A stretch of DNA of 64,000 bases, from positions 3,162,001 through 3,226,000 of the forward strand of contig NZ_CP151802.1 of assembly GCF_038446665.1 (NCBI RefSeq), read 5' to 3'. The DNA comes from Lysobacter sp. FW306-1B-D06B (GTDB lineage Bacteria > Pseudomonadota > Gammaproteobacteria > Xanthomonadales > Xanthomonadaceae). The translations under genes and the position numbers were made by a program. Positions 63,959 through 64,000 of the stretch are shown one piece after another. Numbering within the stretch: the stretch's first letter is position 1; each line of letters begins with the position of its first letter. The notes under the pieces are model-generated. The model was not told where the DNA came from, did not search any database, and worked only from the letters and a program-made list of their open reading frames with translations.

Positions 63959-64000
63959 GTGGACCTCGACCTCACCGGCAAGCATGCGCTCGTCTGCGGC
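63959..64000 (+). CDS. Start of an SDR-family oxidoreductase (truncated by window end)
   Basis: GTG 63959 is preceded by AAGGAG and opens a frame reading VDLDLTGKHALVCG, which is the start of a short-chain dehydrogenase just before its nucleotide-binding glycine loop. Only 14 codons are inside the window. It overlaps no other gene and follows the PaiB-like gene by one base. Confidence 0.6.
   Translation, partial: MDLDLTGKHALVCG

Overview
The window reads as a chromosomal segment of a high-GC gammaproteobacterium of the Lysobacter/Xanthomonas group (Lysobacteraceae). The grounds are high GC at third codon positions, a Gram-negative envelope set (lpxK, kdsB, msbA, lolC/lolD, pldA), the uvrC-pgsA-tRNA-Gly-Cys-Leu order, an sdhC-D-A-B operon followed by sdhE, and the REP-type palindromes common in this family. 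I see no transposase, prophage, integrase or CRISPR array. The placement is inferred from gene content, not from a database search.

Layout. 1-4.3 kb: tail of a DUF2236/MpaB-type oxygenase, a small secreted protein, selO and a secreted amidohydrolase. 4.3-7.2 kb: two 141-bp paired-REP elements either side of a DEAD-box RNA helicase. 7.3-10.8 kb: EamA transporter, glutamine amidotransferase, phasin and a membrane restriction-endonuclease-fold protein. 11.0-15.5 kb: a lipid neighbourhood with a FarA-like fatty acyl-CoA reductase, a divergent acyl-CoA-binding protein, a TetR regulator, and a second phasin-like gene that has no ATG/GTG/TTG start. 15.5-16.8 kb: orphan LuxR-type regulator, tRNA-Val and an arsC-family gene. 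16.8-24.2 kb: a lower-GC exopolysaccharide locus (nucleotide-sugar dehydrogenase, rearranged ugd remnant, TPR protein, tyrosine autokinase, Wza-type export lipoprotein, CpsB-type phosphatase).

25.1-38.5 kb is one long minus-strand envelope block: lolC-lolD-comEC-exbB-exbD-msbA-lpxK-kdsB-LMW phosphatase, then uvrC-pgsA and three tRNAs. 38.3-42.7 kb carries succinate dehydrogenase with three accessory genes (sdhE, a YgfX-like protein and a 54-residue SdhAF4/DUF1674 protein), with ygfZ divergent from it. 43.6-50.2 kb: asnB, a fused 2-oxoacid dehydrogenase E1, GST, GNAT and glutaryl-CoA dehydrogenase. 50.3-55.4 kb: glycine-zipper proteins, tatD/tcdA, an anchored cytochrome c'-like protein, a cold-shock protein and a DUF456 protein. 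55.5-59.0 kb: three lipid-active genes (pldA, patatin, fatty-acid hydroxylase). 59.0-64.0 kb: class I fumarase, an IscA-type protein, asnS, two small proteins, a PaiB-like FMN protein and the start of an SDR.

The most informative oddities are the rearranged ugd fragment joined in frame to a membrane-protein tail in the EPS locus, the phasin with an apparent ACG start behind a perfect Shine-Dalgarno, and the two 141-bp elements with identical 81-bp spacers and a differing but still pairing inner stem. No clearly new defence or biosynthetic system is visible; most of the window is core genome.
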